A stretch of DNA of 64,000 bases from Bacillota bacterium (GCA_021821465.1 JAKACM010000009.1:1-64000); one strand, 5' to 3'; counted from the first letter of the stretch, positions 1 through 9,423 are shown. Numbers and translations are program-made. Notes: generated from the sequence alone by a model not told the origin.

Positions 1-589
1 AGCCCAACCCTACGATCCGGGTCGGCTTTTCGAGAAAAAACGCGCTCAAGTGGATAGGGGATTTCATCCAACGAAACCCGTGTTCGTCTTGGTCTTGGGC
101 CTTATATTCGTGCAACGCAGTCCGGGCATCACAGGTCATCTGGCTGGTGATGAGGACGAACGTGGCCCGCCGCGCCCGCTCCGCTTGCACGGGTTCGGGG
201 GTTGGAGCCGTCCAGTGCCACTGGACGGTATACTGGGTGACCATCTCCGGTTTCATTTCAGCTTTTTGGCGCCCTCGGGTTCGCACAGGGACGTCTTGGG
301 TCCCGATAGAGGGGGTTACGGTGTGCCATCGGATCTTGGCGATCTGAACTAACGTCTCGCTGGCGGCCGACGCATCTTCAGCACAATGAAAGATGACAAG
401 CATCCACAGCACAACGCTGGGCGCGATCCGCGCCCGCGCCGAATCCCAGGGTAATAGCTGATCGACCCCGGCGAGCCCATTCACGCGGTCGGCAAGGGTC
501 CGCGTGGCCAATGCGATACCCGTATTCGGAAAAATATTCGGGTCACCGGATAGGTCGACCGTAGGGGGCAAGGATCGTGGTGTATTCAT
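1..589 (-). pseudogene. IS1634-like transposase, truncated and internally deleted
   Basis: Reading the minus strand from an ATG at 589-587 gives an open frame of about 196 codons that runs off the left edge. The first part (VNGLAGVDQLLPWDSARAR) resembles the N-terminal region of IS1634/IS4-type transposases. The last part (HEYKAQDQDEHGFRWMKSPI, then FFLEKPTRIVGLG) matches the family's C-terminal block, usually KxQ..vErgFRfLKdPlF...vFLkkPeRi. These blocks are normally several hundred residues apart, so the catalytic middle seems deleted. Family assignment is from motif memory. The element would be non-functional unless the part outside the window complements it. Confidence 0.6.
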
Positions 590-1055
590 ACCCGAATAAT
601 TCACCACGAGAGAGGGCAATTATTTTGCGGAATATTCCGTCTATTTAAATATCCATTTACTATGAATTGACACGCGGAGTCTGGGATGCAAAGTCAGACA
701 ATGTGCCAATTAGCCATCATTCCTATCATAATATGAAAGTGCCGCCGGTTTTGGTCCATAAACTGCCGCGGTGTCTCAGCGTTACCATGACACGCTAATA
801 GAGACTGCACAGATGACATGTCTCTCTCCGGCGGCGCGTGTCGCCCGATAAAAGGTCTACAGTGCTCAACTTTGGGAAATCCCAGTTATTTTCCCCACTC
901 ATCCAGATCTGCCAAGGGATTTCACTTCGCCCTTGAATCGGCTGAGTCATCAACATCTCTCTGATATACTAATAACGACCCGGGTTTTCGTCACGTCAAA
1001 GCTTCCCAGACAATAGAGAAATAGATAGGATATCGGCAATGAGAGGAGCCAAATT
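590..1055. other. gene-free stretch upstream of the aldo/keto reductase
   Basis: No reading frame with a convincing ribosome binding site is visible on either strand. The stretch is AT-richer near 640-740. Its right end must hold the promoter of the reductase gene, whose binding site (GAGAGGAG) lies just before 1056. No clear hairpin or repeat was seen. Confidence 0.5.
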
Positions 1056-1907
1056 ATGGACACCATTTCATTCGGAACAAAAAATATTTATGCTGCCTTA
1101 GGTCAGGGAACCTGGAGAATGGGATCCGATCCGTCCGTGTTCGCCCAAGAAGTCGAAGTCATAAGGTATGGTATACGGAATAATTTAAGGGTGATTGATA
1201 CGGCTGCCATGTACGCCGATGGAGGAGCTGAAAGGGTCGTGGGAGAAGCAGTCCACCCTCACCGTGAAAACGTCTTTATTGTAACTAAAGTCTGGCCTAC
1301 GTCTGCGAGTTACGAGGGAGTTATCTCCTCACTGCGAAATTCATTGGAACGACTCGGCATTTCCTATGTGGATTTGTTTCTTCTTCACTGGCCAAGCGCC
1401 CAACACCCCTTAAAGGAAACCTTGCGTGCCATGACTGCCGTTTATGACAACGGATGGGCCAAGGCTATCGGTGTAAGCAATTTCAATGTGGATTTGCTGA
1501 AACAAGCCCAGCAATTTCTCGGCTCCATACCTCTGATCGCTAATCAAATTGAATATTCTTTAGCGAATCGAGCAGCAGAAACCACGGTAATCCCCTATTG
1601 TCAGGACCACAACATTACCGTCATGGCTTATTCGCCGATAAAACATGTAAATTCACTGGCCCAACATAGTGCTGAAAGAATAGCTCTAAGAGAAATCGCC
1701 TCAAAATATGGCGTCACCGAGCACGTGATAGCGTTGGCATGGGTAATTCGCAACCCCGGTGTTATCGCCGTTCCCAAAACATCCCATAAAGATCGCCTTT
1801 TGTCTAATTTGCAAGCACTAAGCATAGAGGTTAACCCCGAAGACGGGAGACGATTGGATACCATTTTCCCTCCCGCGTCGGGTGACTTGCCTGTCCGATG
1901 GCTCTGA
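1056..1907 (+). CDS. aldo/keto reductase
   Basis: NAD(P)H-dependent cytosolic oxidoreductase of the AKR superfamily, 283 residues, reducing aldehydes or ketones; the substrate cannot be told. The catalytic tetrad is visible: Asp48 in VIDTAAMYADG, Tyr53 in the same motif, Lys78 in VTKVW and His111 in LLHWPS. The family signatures GVSNFNV and NQIEYS follow. Full length for the 2,5-diketo-gluconate reductase-like branch. The ATG is preceded by GAGAGGAG at good spacing. It converges on a PadR regulator gene 19 bases away; no shared operon. Confidence 0.93.
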   Translation: MDTISFGTKNIYAALGQGTWRMGSDPSVFAQEVEVIRYGIRNNLRVIDTAAMYADGGAERVVGEAVHPHRENVFIVTKVWPTSASYEGVISSLRNSLERLGISYVDLFLLHWPSAQHPLKETLRAMTAVYDNGWAKAIGVSNFNVDLLKQAQQFLGSIPLIANQIEYSLANRAAETTVIPYCQDHNITVMAYSPIKHVNSLAQHSAERIALREIASKYGVTEHVIALAWVIRNPGVIAVPKTSHKDRLLSNLQALSIEVNPEDGRRLDTIFPPASGDLPVRWL

Positions 1908-1926
1908 TGCCGTGTCAAATATTGAG

Positions 1927-2316
1927 CTATTCGTCCGTTACATTAGTTTGTTCCCACCATGACAGAAACAAATCCAAAGACTGACGACGCACGCGAATTT
2001 CTTCGGCACGTTCTTTTAGACTCTCAATTCCCTTCTCCGTAATATGGTAAAAACGCTTGGGTGCTCCTTGGTCTTCGGTAATCCACGAAGACAACAGCGC
2101 TCCTTGATTTTCTAGATCACGCAATAATCTGTAAACTCCCCCACTGTCAATACTCCAAACCGGAGGGAGTTCATCTTGTAAACGTTTCAGAATGGCGCCC
2201 CCATGCATTGGCTGTTGACAAATAAATAATAAGATAAATGCTTCTAAATGCTTGCCGGTTTGATAACGTCGTGTCGGTTCTATTGGGTTTGGCATCAAAA
2301 ACCCCTCTTTTTCCAT
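1927..2316 (-). CDS. PadR-family transcriptional regulator
   Basis: Small winged-helix DNA-binding protein, 129 residues. The PadR domain spans about residues 17-90: KHLEAFILLFICQQPMHGG (helix 1), then GGVYRLLRDLENQGALLSS (recognition helix) and PKRFYHITEKG (wing). A short C-terminal helix for dimerisation follows. PadR proteins usually repress nearby genes in response to small molecules. Here it lies downstream of the acyl-CoA dehydrogenase gene on the same strand, which makes the 2.4-6.6 kb catabolic run a possible target; that is inference. The start at 2316 has GGGAGAG upstream. An internal ATG at codon 8 also has a GAGGGG site. Confidence 0.88.
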   Translation of the reverse strand: MEKEGFLMPNPIEPTRRYQTGKHLEAFILLFICQQPMHGGAILKRLQDELPPVWSIDSGGVYRLLRDLENQGALLSSWITEDQGAPKRFYHITEKGIESLKERAEEIRVRRQSLDLFLSWWEQTNVTDE

Positions 2317-2447
2317 AGAATTCTCTCCCTACCTTAACAAAAAGTCGGCTTAGATGCCATTACTGCGCAACCCGCACTAAAGTTATAGCAAATCGGCACT
2401 CAAGGATATAGTGATATACCCTAGGACACACCTACCTAAAGACTTCT

Positions 2448-3635
2448 TCAAAATGCACTCCATCCAAGAAGGTCCCGTCCCACTATCAATGTATGAATCT
2501 CGTAAGTTCCTTCATAGGTGTCAACGGTCTCCAGGTTGGCCATATGGCGAATCGCGGTATAATCTGTGCTGATTCCATTGCCCCCCAACAGTTCGCGAGC
2601 CATACGGGCAACTTCCAAGGCGGCACGAGCATTATGCCGTTTCGCCAAAGACACCTGGCTGTAAGACAACTGTCCCGATTGGTATAAGATACCCAATTGC
2701 CTTGCCATGAGTTGCATGTTCACTAACCGTGTCTGCATATCTACTAACCGTTCCTGCACCAACTGCTTGCTTGCTATAGGTTGTCCAAAGGCCGTACGAG
2801 TGGTTGCATAACGGGCACACTCGGTTAAAGCATCCATAGCCGCCCCAACGGTCCCCCAAACAATCCCATAGCGAGCCTGGGTCAGACAACTTAACGGGGC
2901 ACCCAGTCCTTGAGCATCAGGAAGCCGCATATCTTTTCCGATCCTCGCGCCATCCAAATAGAGTTCCGACGTCACCGACATACGCATCGACGCCTTCGTT
3001 TTAATTGGACGAGCCGAAAATCCTTGCGTGGTTGCAGGCACGATGAAACCCCTCACCGTACCTGTTTCGTCTTTGGCCCAAACGATAGCCAGATCGGCTA
3101 TATGTCCATTGGTAATCCAGCGTTTAGTTCCGGAAATCACATATGCGTCAGCCTCTTCGCGGGAGTGGGTGAGCATTGATCCCGGGTCGGAGCCTGCATC
3201 AGGCTCGGTCAAACCAAAGCATCCGATAATTTCCCCACGTGCCATAGCCGGAAGATATCTCTGGCGTTGTTCTTCGGAACCGTAGCGATAAATGGCGTAC
3301 ATCGCCAAAGCTCCTTGTACCGACGCAAATGACCGAAGTCCTGAATCGCCACGTTCCAACTCCTGCATCATCAATCCATAAACCAAAGGAGAGACGCCAC
3401 TACCTCCGTAAATTTCCGGTAAATTCGGTCCGAATACCCCTAAGTGACCCAATTCGGCAACCAGAGAAACAGGAAATTCCCCTTGTTGCCACCATTGGCC
3501 AACATAAGGCTTCACGTGCCCATCAACGAATTGGCGAACCATATGTTGAACATCGCGTTCTTCGTCGGTCCACAGCTGAGATACATGGTAAAAATCTTCG
3601 ATTTTTTCCGTAATTTCCTTTTCAGTCATTGTCAT
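2448..3635 (-). CDS. gcdH: acyl-CoA dehydrogenase, glutaryl-CoA dehydrogenase-like
   Basis: FAD flavoenzyme of beta-oxidation type, 395 residues. The acyl-CoA dehydrogenase signature CFGLTEPDAGSD and the KRWITNG loop are present. The catalytic base is Glu in TVDTYEGTYEIH near residue 375, the spacing and sequence typical of glutaryl-CoA dehydrogenase, which converts glutaryl-CoA to crotonyl-CoA. A short-chain relative is the alternative. A GTG at 3644 could extend the frame by three codons, but AAAGGAAG lies too close to it and fits the ATG at 3635. It follows aminotransferase and aldehyde dehydrogenase genes on the same strand, which suits a glutarate-forming route from 5-aminovalerate or lysine. 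Confidence 0.82.
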   Translation of the reverse strand: MTMTEKEITEKIEDFYHVSQLWTDEERDVQHMVRQFVDGHVKPYVGQWWQQGEFPVSLVAELGHLGVFGPNLPEIYGGSGVSPLVYGLMMQELERGDSGLRSFASVQGALAMYAIYRYGSEEQRQRYLPAMARGEIIGCFGLTEPDAGSDPGSMLTHSREEADAYVISGTKRWITNGHIADLAIVWAKDETGTVRGFIVPATTQGFSARPIKTKASMRMSVTSELYLDGARIGKDMRLPDAQGLGAPLSCLTQARYGIVWGTVGAAMDALTECARYATTRTAFGQPIASKQLVQERLVDMQTRLVNMQLMARQLGILYQSGQLSYSQVSLAKRHNARAALEVARMARELLGGNGISTDYTAIRHMANLETVDTYEGTYEIHTLIVGRDLLGWSAF

Positions 3636-3721
3636 AAACAACACAACTTCCTTTCTGCCCTGTTCTCAATAGAGGGTGAGGCCGGGAGGCGACAGATGCG
3701 TCTTGTGCTTTAAACTCTTTC

Positions 3722-3746
3722 CCCCTCTAAAAGGGGAGGAGAGGGG
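3722..3746 (-). terminator. hairpin between aminotransferase and acyl-CoA dehydrogenase genes
   Basis: CCCCTCT and AGAGGGG form a perfect 7-bp stem around an 11-base loop, just past the aminotransferase stop codon. There is no T-run, so it could be a weak terminator or an mRNA-processing hairpin within the minus-strand gene run. Confidence 0.3.
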
Positions 3747-3748
3747 CC

Positions 3749-5104
3749 TTAACGGCCGCTCTCCTCGGCAAAAGCCTCTTCCAGGATATTCATTGCTTCT
3801 TCCAACATATCCAACGGTGTGTTTAGCGGAGCCAAAAAACGAATGACATTCCCATAAATGCCGGCCTTCAAAAGGATCACGCCATGACTCAAAGCATTTC
3901 TTAGCACCTGGGCAGTCATGTCGCTATTAGGTGCTTTTGATTCGGAATCGGTAACCAGTTCGATACCGACCATCGCCCCTAACCCCCTCACCTCTCCAAT
4001 TACGGGGTACTTCGCTTGTAGAGCTCCTAAACGCTTCATAAGGTATTCGCCTTGTCTCTTGGCTTGAGTCAGTAAATCCTCTTCCTCAAAGATATCCAGA
4101 ACGGCATTTGCCGCCGCCGTCGCTAACGGATTACCCACATAGGTGCCTCCCAGTTGTGAGTCATCCGGTCCGTTCATAACGTCCGGGCGGCCCATAACGC
4201 CGGACAGGGGAACCCCATCCGCAATTGATTTGGCCATAGTCAGAAGATCCGGACGAATAGCTGCGTGTTCGGTAGCAAAAAACTTTCCGGTTCGCCCAAA
4301 TCCCGACTGAACTTCGTCAACAATCAAAAGAATTCCGTGACGTTCGGTGAATTCTCGAAGCCAAGGCAAAAAGTTCGGAGGAGGAACGACAAATCCGCCT
4401 TCGCCCTGTACGGGTTCCACTATAACAGCAGCCACATCTTCCGGGGCGACCTGCAACAATAAGGTCTGCTCTATCGCCCGAAAACACTTCTCAGTGCATT
4501 CGTGTCGATCACCCCCGTCATTGTAGGGGCAACGAAACGGATAGGGATAAGGTGCACGGTAGACTTCGGGAGCAAAAGGTCCCATACCCGCCTTATAAGG
4601 ATGCACCTTGCTGGTAAGACTCATGGCCATAAGTGTCCGACCATGAAACGCCCGCTCGAAGGCAATAATCCCATTGCGTCCGGTATAAGACCGAGCAATT
4701 TTAATAGCATTTTCTACCGCCTCTGCACCCGAATTAAGAAAGACCGTCGTGGCAGGTCCTCCGCCCGGAAAACGAGCATTCAGTCGTTCGGCCAATTTCA
4801 CATAGCTCTCATAGGGAACCATCGTAAAATCCGTATGTAAAAATCGGTCAACTTGTTGGTGCAACGCCATTTTGACTTTATCGTGCGTGTGGCCCACATT
4901 TAACACACCTACTCCACCCGATAAATCGATAAAAGTATTCCCGTCAATATCAGTCAAGAGGCTGCCGTGAGCCTTGTCAACAACAATAGGCGCATAAACT
5001 GATGTAGCCCGGGGAGTTGCCTTGCCGATACGGGTTTGAACGGATTGGGACTTGGGACCTGGAACTTCCGTCTTTAATGTAATATACTTTGTGCTTACCG
5101 CCAT
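3749..5104 (-). CDS. gabT: class III aminotransferase, 4-aminobutyrate/5-aminovalerate type
   Basis: PLP-dependent omega-aminotransferase, 451 residues, moving the terminal amino group of 4-aminobutyrate or a similar amino acid to 2-oxoglutarate. Visible motifs: FLNSGAEAVENAIKIAR (cofactor phosphate site), GIIAFERAFHGRT, LIVDEVQSGFGRTG (Asp contacting the pyridine nitrogen) and MAKSIADGVPLSG carrying the Schiff-base Lys. The usual AGG before PLS is ADG here, a mild departure. The ATG follows AAGGAGG at six bases. An aldehyde dehydrogenase gene lies 67 bases upstream on the same strand, the normal partner oxidising the semialdehyde product. The nearby glutaryl-CoA-dehydrogenase-like gene favours 5-aminovalerate over 4-aminobutyrate, by inference. 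Confidence 0.88.
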   Translation of the reverse strand: MAVSTKYITLKTEVPGPKSQSVQTRIGKATPRATSVYAPIVVDKAHGSLLTDIDGNTFIDLSGGVGVLNVGHTHDKVKMALHQQVDRFLHTDFTMVPYESYVKLAERLNARFPGGGPATTVFLNSGAEAVENAIKIARSYTGRNGIIAFERAFHGRTLMAMSLTSKVHPYKAGMGPFAPEVYRAPYPYPFRCPYNDGGDRHECTEKCFRAIEQTLLLQVAPEDVAAVIVEPVQGEGGFVVPPPNFLPWLREFTERHGILLIVDEVQSGFGRTGKFFATEHAAIRPDLLTMAKSIADGVPLSGVMGRPDVMNGPDDSQLGGTYVGNPLATAAANAVLDIFEEEDLLTQAKRQGEYLMKRLGALQAKYPVIGEVRGLGAMVGIELVTDSESKAPNSDMTAQVLRNALSHGVILLKAGIYGNVIRFLAPLNTPLDMLEEAMNILEEAFAEESGR

Positions 5105-5171
5105 AAGAATCCTCCTTAGCTAAGATATTGGTACGTGTAGCGATTAACTTCCTGCTCTAAGCAACTGACTG

Positions 5172-6647
5172 CTAATCATCAATCTGAGCTCTTTGGAGTT
5201 TGCCGCTGTAATCCACGTATATGGCTTTCCACTCCGAAAAAAAGTCCAACGCGGCCGTCCCCGATTCCCGATGTCCGTTTCCGGTTCCTCGGCTTCCTCC
5301 GAAAGGCAGATGAATTTCGGCTCCAATTGTCCCGGCGTTAATATAGATCAGACCGGTAGCCAAATCGCGTATGGCTTTGAAGGCTCGGTTGACATCGCGG
5401 GTAAAGAGAGACGAACTCAAACCATATGTTACGCGATTATTGGCCTCAATAGCCTCTTGAAGCGACTTCACTTTGATCATAGACAGCACCGGACCAAAAA
5501 TTTCTTCCTGTGCAATGCGCATTTCCATAGACACATCGGTAAATAGGGTAGGAAGGAAAAAGTGCCCCGCGGCTAGAGCAGGATCTTGGGGAACAGTACC
5601 ACCTGTCTCCAAATGAGCGCCCTCGTCCTTCCCGATCTGGATATACTTCCTCACCTTTTCTACGGCCTGTTCATTAATTAGAGGACCCACATCGGTTTTT
5701 TCGTCGAGTCCGGATCCTAGTGTCAATTGACCGATGCGTTCTTTTAGGCGGTTTCGTAAGGCATCATAAATGCCTTCTTGGACAATCAGGCGGGAACAAG
5801 CCGTGCATCTTTGGCCGGTAGTACCAAATGCGCTCCAAATAATTCCGTCTAGGGCTAAATCCAAATCGGCATCATCCATTACAATAATGGCATTTTTCCC
5901 CCCTAACTCTAGAGATGCCCGCTTCAGTTCGCCTCCGGTCACTTCCGCGACATGACGTCCCGTTTCATTGGAACCAGTAAAGGATATTAACGCCACATCA
6001 GAATGGCGAATTAAAGCTTCCCCCACCTCCGTTCCCGAGCCAAACACCAGATTCACAACCCCGGCAGGTACTCCGGCTTCTTCTAAAATTTTTACCAGTT
6101 CATAAGCCAGACGCGGGGTTTCGGACGCGGGCTTAAAAACAACGGTATTCCCCATAACCAAGGCCGGGAATATTTTCCATGTGGGAATAGCCATGGGAAA
6201 ATTCCAGGGAGTGATGATTCCGGCCACACCTATAGGGTCCCGTACTGTCATGGCGAACTTGTCGGGAAGTTCCGAGGGCGTAGTCTGACCAAATGAGCGG
6301 CGCCCCTCTCCGGCCATGTAAAATGCCATATCAATACCTTCCTGTACATCCCCCTGGGCTTCCATGAACACCTTACCCATTTCTTGCGTCATCTTCGTTG
6401 CTAATTCGGCCTTGCGCTCTAGCAATAACTGCCCCACTTGAAATAAGAGCTCTCCGCGTTTTGGTCCAGGGACCAAACGCCATGAGGCAAAAGCAGCTTT
6501 GGCGGCTTCCACCGCACGGTTGAGATCCTCACGCGTCGAACGCGGAACATCCCACAGTGATTCGCCGGTAGCAGGATTCACAATGTGACGGTATTTTCCT
6601 TCTGCGGGCTCGGACCACTGGCCGTTAATGAAATTAAGTAGTCGCAC
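5172..6647 (-). CDS. NAD(P)-dependent aldehyde dehydrogenase (semialdehyde type)
   Basis: ALDH-superfamily enzyme of about 491 residues oxidising an aldehyde to the acid. Motifs in order: [13 protein letters not shown] (oxyanion-hole Asn near residue 149), FTGSNETG (cofactor loop), LELGGKN (general-base Glu near 247) and GQRCTA (nucleophile Cys near 281). Closest in feel to succinate/glutarate semialdehyde and aminoadipate semialdehyde dehydrogenases. An ATG at 6653 abuts the GGAGG site, so the GTG six bases beyond it is the better start. It is the first gene of a minus-strand run with an aminotransferase and an acyl-CoA dehydrogenase, so glutarate semialdehyde is a likely substrate. Confidence 0.9.
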   Translation of the reverse strand: MRLLNFINGQWSEPAEGKYRHIVNPATGESLWDVPRSTREDLNRAVEAAKAAFASWRLVPGPKRGELLFQVGQLLLERKAELATKMTQEMGKVFMEAQGDVQEGIDMAFYMAGEGRRSFGQTTPSELPDKFAMTVRDPIGVAGIITPWNFPMAIPTWKIFPALVMGNTVVFKPASETPRLAYELVKILEEAGVPAGVVNLVFGSGTEVGEALIRHSDVALISFTGSNETGRHVAEVTGGELKRASLELGGKNAIIVMDDADLDLALDGIIWSAFGTTGQRCTACSRLIVQEGIYDALRNRLKERIGQLTLGSGLDEKTDVGPLINEQAVEKVRKYIQIGKDEGAHLETGGTVPQDPALAAGHFFLPTLFTDVSMEMRIAQEEIFGPVLSMIKVKSLQEAIEANNRVTYGLSSSLFTRDVNRAFKAIRDLATGLIYINAGTIGAEIHLPFGGSRGTGNGHRESGTAALDFFSEWKAIYVDYSGKLQRAQIDD

Positions 6648-6791
6648 AATCATCCTCCTCGCATCACGTAATTGTTTGGATAATTCATTCGGTTGACTGG
6701 GTCCCTCTCCCCTTTACCAGTATAGCCGAATCAAAGCATGCTTTGGCTTCTTGTAGCTCTCATTTAGCATTCTGGCGTATTGCATCCACCA

Positions 6792-6819
6792 TTGTTCCTT
6801 GATACAATTTTTATATACT
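6792..6819 (+). promoter_or_regulatory. candidate sigma-A promoter of the rhodanese gene
   Basis: TTGTTC at 6792-6797 and TATACT at 6814-6819 are separated by 16 bases, in the divergent region between the aldehyde dehydrogenase and rhodanese genes. The rhodanese start codon lies 40 bases downstream. Matches are good but not perfect. Confidence 0.45.
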
Positions 6820-6859
6820 ATAGTTAATTGTCGCTCTATAGCAGTTAAGGGGGATTGAA

Positions 6860-7162
6860 TTGGTTCATCATTTGTCGTCGGAACGCGTGGAAAGCATGGC
6901 GCGAAATGGGCAAGCAGTAATCGTTGACGTTCGGGAGTCCGGTGAATATCGATCCGGGCACATTCCCCGTTCACGTCACATTCCCTTAGGACAGTTACTT
7001 CATCGTTTAAAAGAGGTAAATAAAGCCCATACCGTTGTCGTAGTGTGTCAAAGCGGCAATCGCTCGGCGCGAGCATGCGAAATGCTGCAAGAAGCCGGAT
7101 ACGGAAAAGTTTTTAATCTTACCGGCGGGATGAAAAGCTGGAAAGGTCCCGTCGAACGATAA
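6860..7162 (+). CDS. rhodanese-like sulfurtransferase
   Basis: Single-domain rhodanese of 100 residues, probably cytosolic (no signal peptide). It carries IVDVRESGEYRSGHIPRSRH near the N-terminus and the active loop VVCQSGNRSA with catalytic Cys63, followed by NLTGGMKSWKG. Such proteins hold a persulfide and pass sulfur between partners; the specific acceptor is unknown. The TTG start is preceded by TAAGGGGG at six bases. It stands alone, divergent from the aldehyde dehydrogenase gene. Confidence 0.92.
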   Translation: MVHHLSSERVESMARNGQAVIVDVRESGEYRSGHIPRSRHIPLGQLLHRLKEVNKAHTVVVVCQSGNRSARACEMLQEAGYGKVFNLTGGMKSWKGPVER

Positions 7163-7165
7163 TGT

Positions 7166-7218
7166 CATGCCAACTCAGCTGGAGTGCAGTCCTCATAAGC
7201 AATCCGCGGGTTGGCATG
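7166..7218. repeat. 9-bp inverted repeat between convergent genes
   Basis: CATGCCAAC at 7166-7174 and GTTGGCATG at 7210-7218 are perfect inverted copies with a 35-base loop, between the ends of the rhodanese and YbjQ-like genes. There is no T-run, so a terminator role is uncertain. Confidence 0.4.
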
Positions 7219-7235
7219 CCTATTGGGTATAGAAT

Positions 7236-8234
7236 CTAATTCATAAGCAAAAATCGGGCAATGTCACTCCGTGATGGTCTGCCCGAAGCTAGTTGCACCA
7301 CACCTGCGCCCGTGGCAAAAAATTCTGTATTGTAGGCGGGAACTTCGGCTCGTCCGGCATCGTCATAAGGAAAAAATGTGCCTCCAATATTGATACCATT
7401 ATCGAACATCCCACTACGCGCAAAGATAATTTCCGTTTCGTCCACGGAATAGTCGACTTTCACTCCGACAAATCCGGTTAAAGGATAATCCCGGGAACCG
7501 TCTTGTTGCATTTTGCGCATTGCCAACTGGCGGCTTTGCATAAACCGGTCGGTAACATCGGTAAATTCCTGGTTATACCAACTCTGAGCAATGCCAAACT
7601 TTGTAGAAAATCCCACGGGCATGCAATGCCAATGATAGCCCAATGCCATATTGACTGGGATCCATCCTCGGTTTATGAGCTTATATGTTTCGTCGCCGCT
7701 TAAGGGGCTGATCAAGGGCCGTTTAGGAGGATTGAGGCCCACAAATCGCACAGCCGTACCTAGGATGGTAAAGGACACGACGGTCTCTTCCCTTCGGAAA
7801 CGGTAACGGGCATTGAGAACGGCGTGAGCCTCTACAGCCGAGGCTTCTTGCATTAAACGGTCCAATGCATCATCCTTGGCACGGTAATACGCTCGGACCA
7901 AGTTTGCGGCGTCCAAATTACTATCCAAAAAGATGTGTCCTTGATTGTCCGTCGCTGCGTGAAAGTAGCAGGCTCCGGATACTTGCGCGACAGGTTCAAT
8001 TCGCAATTGTTCCACCAGGACTAAGTCAGGAATCGAATAGGTGCTCATCCAAGGCAGTTCGCCCGAGATGGTTCGGTTTAACCGGATTTCAGCCTTTTTG
8101 GGCAATTTCCCCGATTCCAACCGTTCTTGGTCGGCCGTCACATCCTCTAAACTCTCGCTCTCGTAGACCTTATTGGACAAAGGCGTCGTAGCCGAATCCG
8201 GTGCTGACTTGGAAGGCCGTCGAAACAACGGCAT
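7236..8234 (-). CDS. YbjQ-like heavy-metal-binding-fold protein, two diverged copies
   Basis: 332-residue soluble protein. Its first 70 residues are charged and low in complexity. Two regions (about 75-165 and 175-270) resemble the YbjQ/UPF0145 fold. Each begins with a short strand (YSIPDLVLVEQLRIEPVAQV; ISPLSGDETYKLINRGWIPV), passes through a helix rich in Ala/Met (RAYYRAKDDALDRLMQEA; MQSRQLAMRKMQQ) and ends in a strand with FTILGTAVRF or GVKVDYSV. Function unknown; the family is thought to assemble into oligomers and may bind metal. It is a diverged relative of the next gene upstream, 237 bases away on the same strand. Start supported by AGGGAGA seven bases upstream. Confidence 0.6.
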   Translation of the reverse strand: MPLFRRPSKSAPDSATTPLSNKVYESESLEDVTADQERLESGKLPKKAEIRLNRTISGELPWMSTYSIPDLVLVEQLRIEPVAQVSGACYFHAATDNQGHIFLDSNLDAANLVRAYYRAKDDALDRLMQEASAVEAHAVLNARYRFRREETVVSFTILGTAVRFVGLNPPKRPLISPLSGDETYKLINRGWIPVNMALGYHWHCMPVGFSTKFGIAQSWYNQEFTDVTDRFMQSRQLAMRKMQQDGSRDYPLTGFVGVKVDYSVDETEIIFARSGMFDNGINIGGTFFPYDDAGRAEVPAYNTEFFATGAGVVQLASGRPSRSDIARFLLMN

Positions 8235-8471
8235 GTGGACATCTCCCTGCCTTTCTAAACATGGCTAACCATGTTCCGATTCGTGATCGAACTCAGCGGA
8301 TCATTCCTTTTGGTACATGTTGGTACATGGCTCTTGCCGGACCACCGGCGAGAAACTTTGAGTTCGATATGCCAGCGTGAGATCTTGTTACATCGTTGGA
8401 GTCCATGATAATCTGAGCAACATAAGGAATCGGTAAACGATTGGCCGTGAAAAGTCCCATGCCCTAATGTG

Positions 8472-9278
8472 TCAGTCCACGGAATTATCATTCATTGGCA
8501 GCATGAGCCCAGGTGCTTGCATCTCCACGTCTTTGAATTTAACCACGGACGTTCCCACGGCGAAGAACTCAAGAACGTGAGAATCCCAGGTGTGGTTACT
8601 CTCGTGCAAGTGAACCCCAACAATACCTTGGGCTTTGAGTTCGGCTGCTTCTGCCTGCATTCGTTCCATCGCCCGCTCCCGGGCATCATAAAGCCCCTGA
8701 GTATAGGGCAACAATTCCCGGTTTTGTCCTAATTGACGGATAGTTGCCAAGGTCCCTTGATGCGCCACATGATAAACGCAAGACCCCATCACCAGACTGA
8801 CTGGGCGATACCCTGCCTGCACTAATAAATAGAAATCCTGACCGGACAAATCCGAAGTGAAGGGCTTACCTTTGATTGTGCGATGACTGGATCCGTCCTT
8901 AGCCTTGACAGCCGTTCCGACAGCAACAAATTCCGCAATATGTTGACCCCATTCACGATGACTGACTTGTAGCCGGACGCCTATAATCCCGTCGGCCTTT
9001 AAAGCATCCGCTTCTTCTTCCATCCTCGTCATCGCCAATTCGCGAGCATTATACATCGCTTGGGATAGCACGGTCATTTCCTGGTTCTTCGTCCAATTAG
9101 CCTGCTGATATCCGATATGATAAATCGACGATCCCATCACCATGCCTAATGGCGTGAAATCCGCCTGTTCCACCAGAATAAATTCGTTTACGGATAAGTC
9201 ACTGGTAAAAACAAAGTGCTCCGGCTCCTGATGAAGACGCGATAAAGCGTCCTGAGGTAAATCCGAATATTCTGCCAT
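8472..9278 (-). CDS. tandem YbjQ-like (UPF0145) protein
   Basis: 268-residue soluble protein made of two clear repeats, about residues 24-125 and 137-248. Both copies share TSDLS at the start, then GMVMGSSIYHI or SLVMGSCVYHV, then MYNARELAMTRMEEEADALK or LYDARERAMERMQAEAAELK, then GIIGV or GIVGV, and end with EFVAVGTAVK or EFFAVGTSVVK. The helix plus GIxGV strand is the YbjQ hallmark. Family members are normally single domains of about 100 residues, so this is an internal duplication. Exact biochemical role unknown. The ribosome binding site is weak. Same strand as its paralogue downstream. Confidence 0.75.
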   Translation of the reverse strand: MAEYSDLPQDALSRLHQEPEHFVFTSDLSVNEFILVEQADFTPLGMVMGSSIYHIGYQQANWTKNQEMTVLSQAMYNARELAMTRMEEEADALKADGIIGVRLQVSHREWGQHIAEFVAVGTAVKAKDGSSHRTIKGKPFTSDLSGQDFYLLVQAGYRPVSLVMGSCVYHVAHQGTLATIRQLGQNRELLPYTQGLYDARERAMERMQAEAAELKAQGIVGVHLHESNHTWDSHVLEFFAVGTSVVKFKDVEMQAPGLMLPMNDNSVD

Positions 9279-9423
9279 GATTTATCCGACCTGTAAGAGT
9301 TCCAGGTCATCCTCCCTCCTCCATGGTTCATTTATCACAGTATAACAAATTGACCTGAGCAAGGTGTAATCGGCCTTATGATATACTGATCTTGATATTA
9401 CACAGCGGAGGGAAAGAATCACC

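Noticed and set aside
6714-7076. 120-codon minus-strand frame over the rhodanese gene
   Set aside because: It overlaps a clear rhodanese with its catalytic Cys loop on the other strand; no own features.
8300-8335. GGTACATGTTGGTACATG direct repeat
   Set aside because: Only two short adjacent copies; too small to call a functional repeat.
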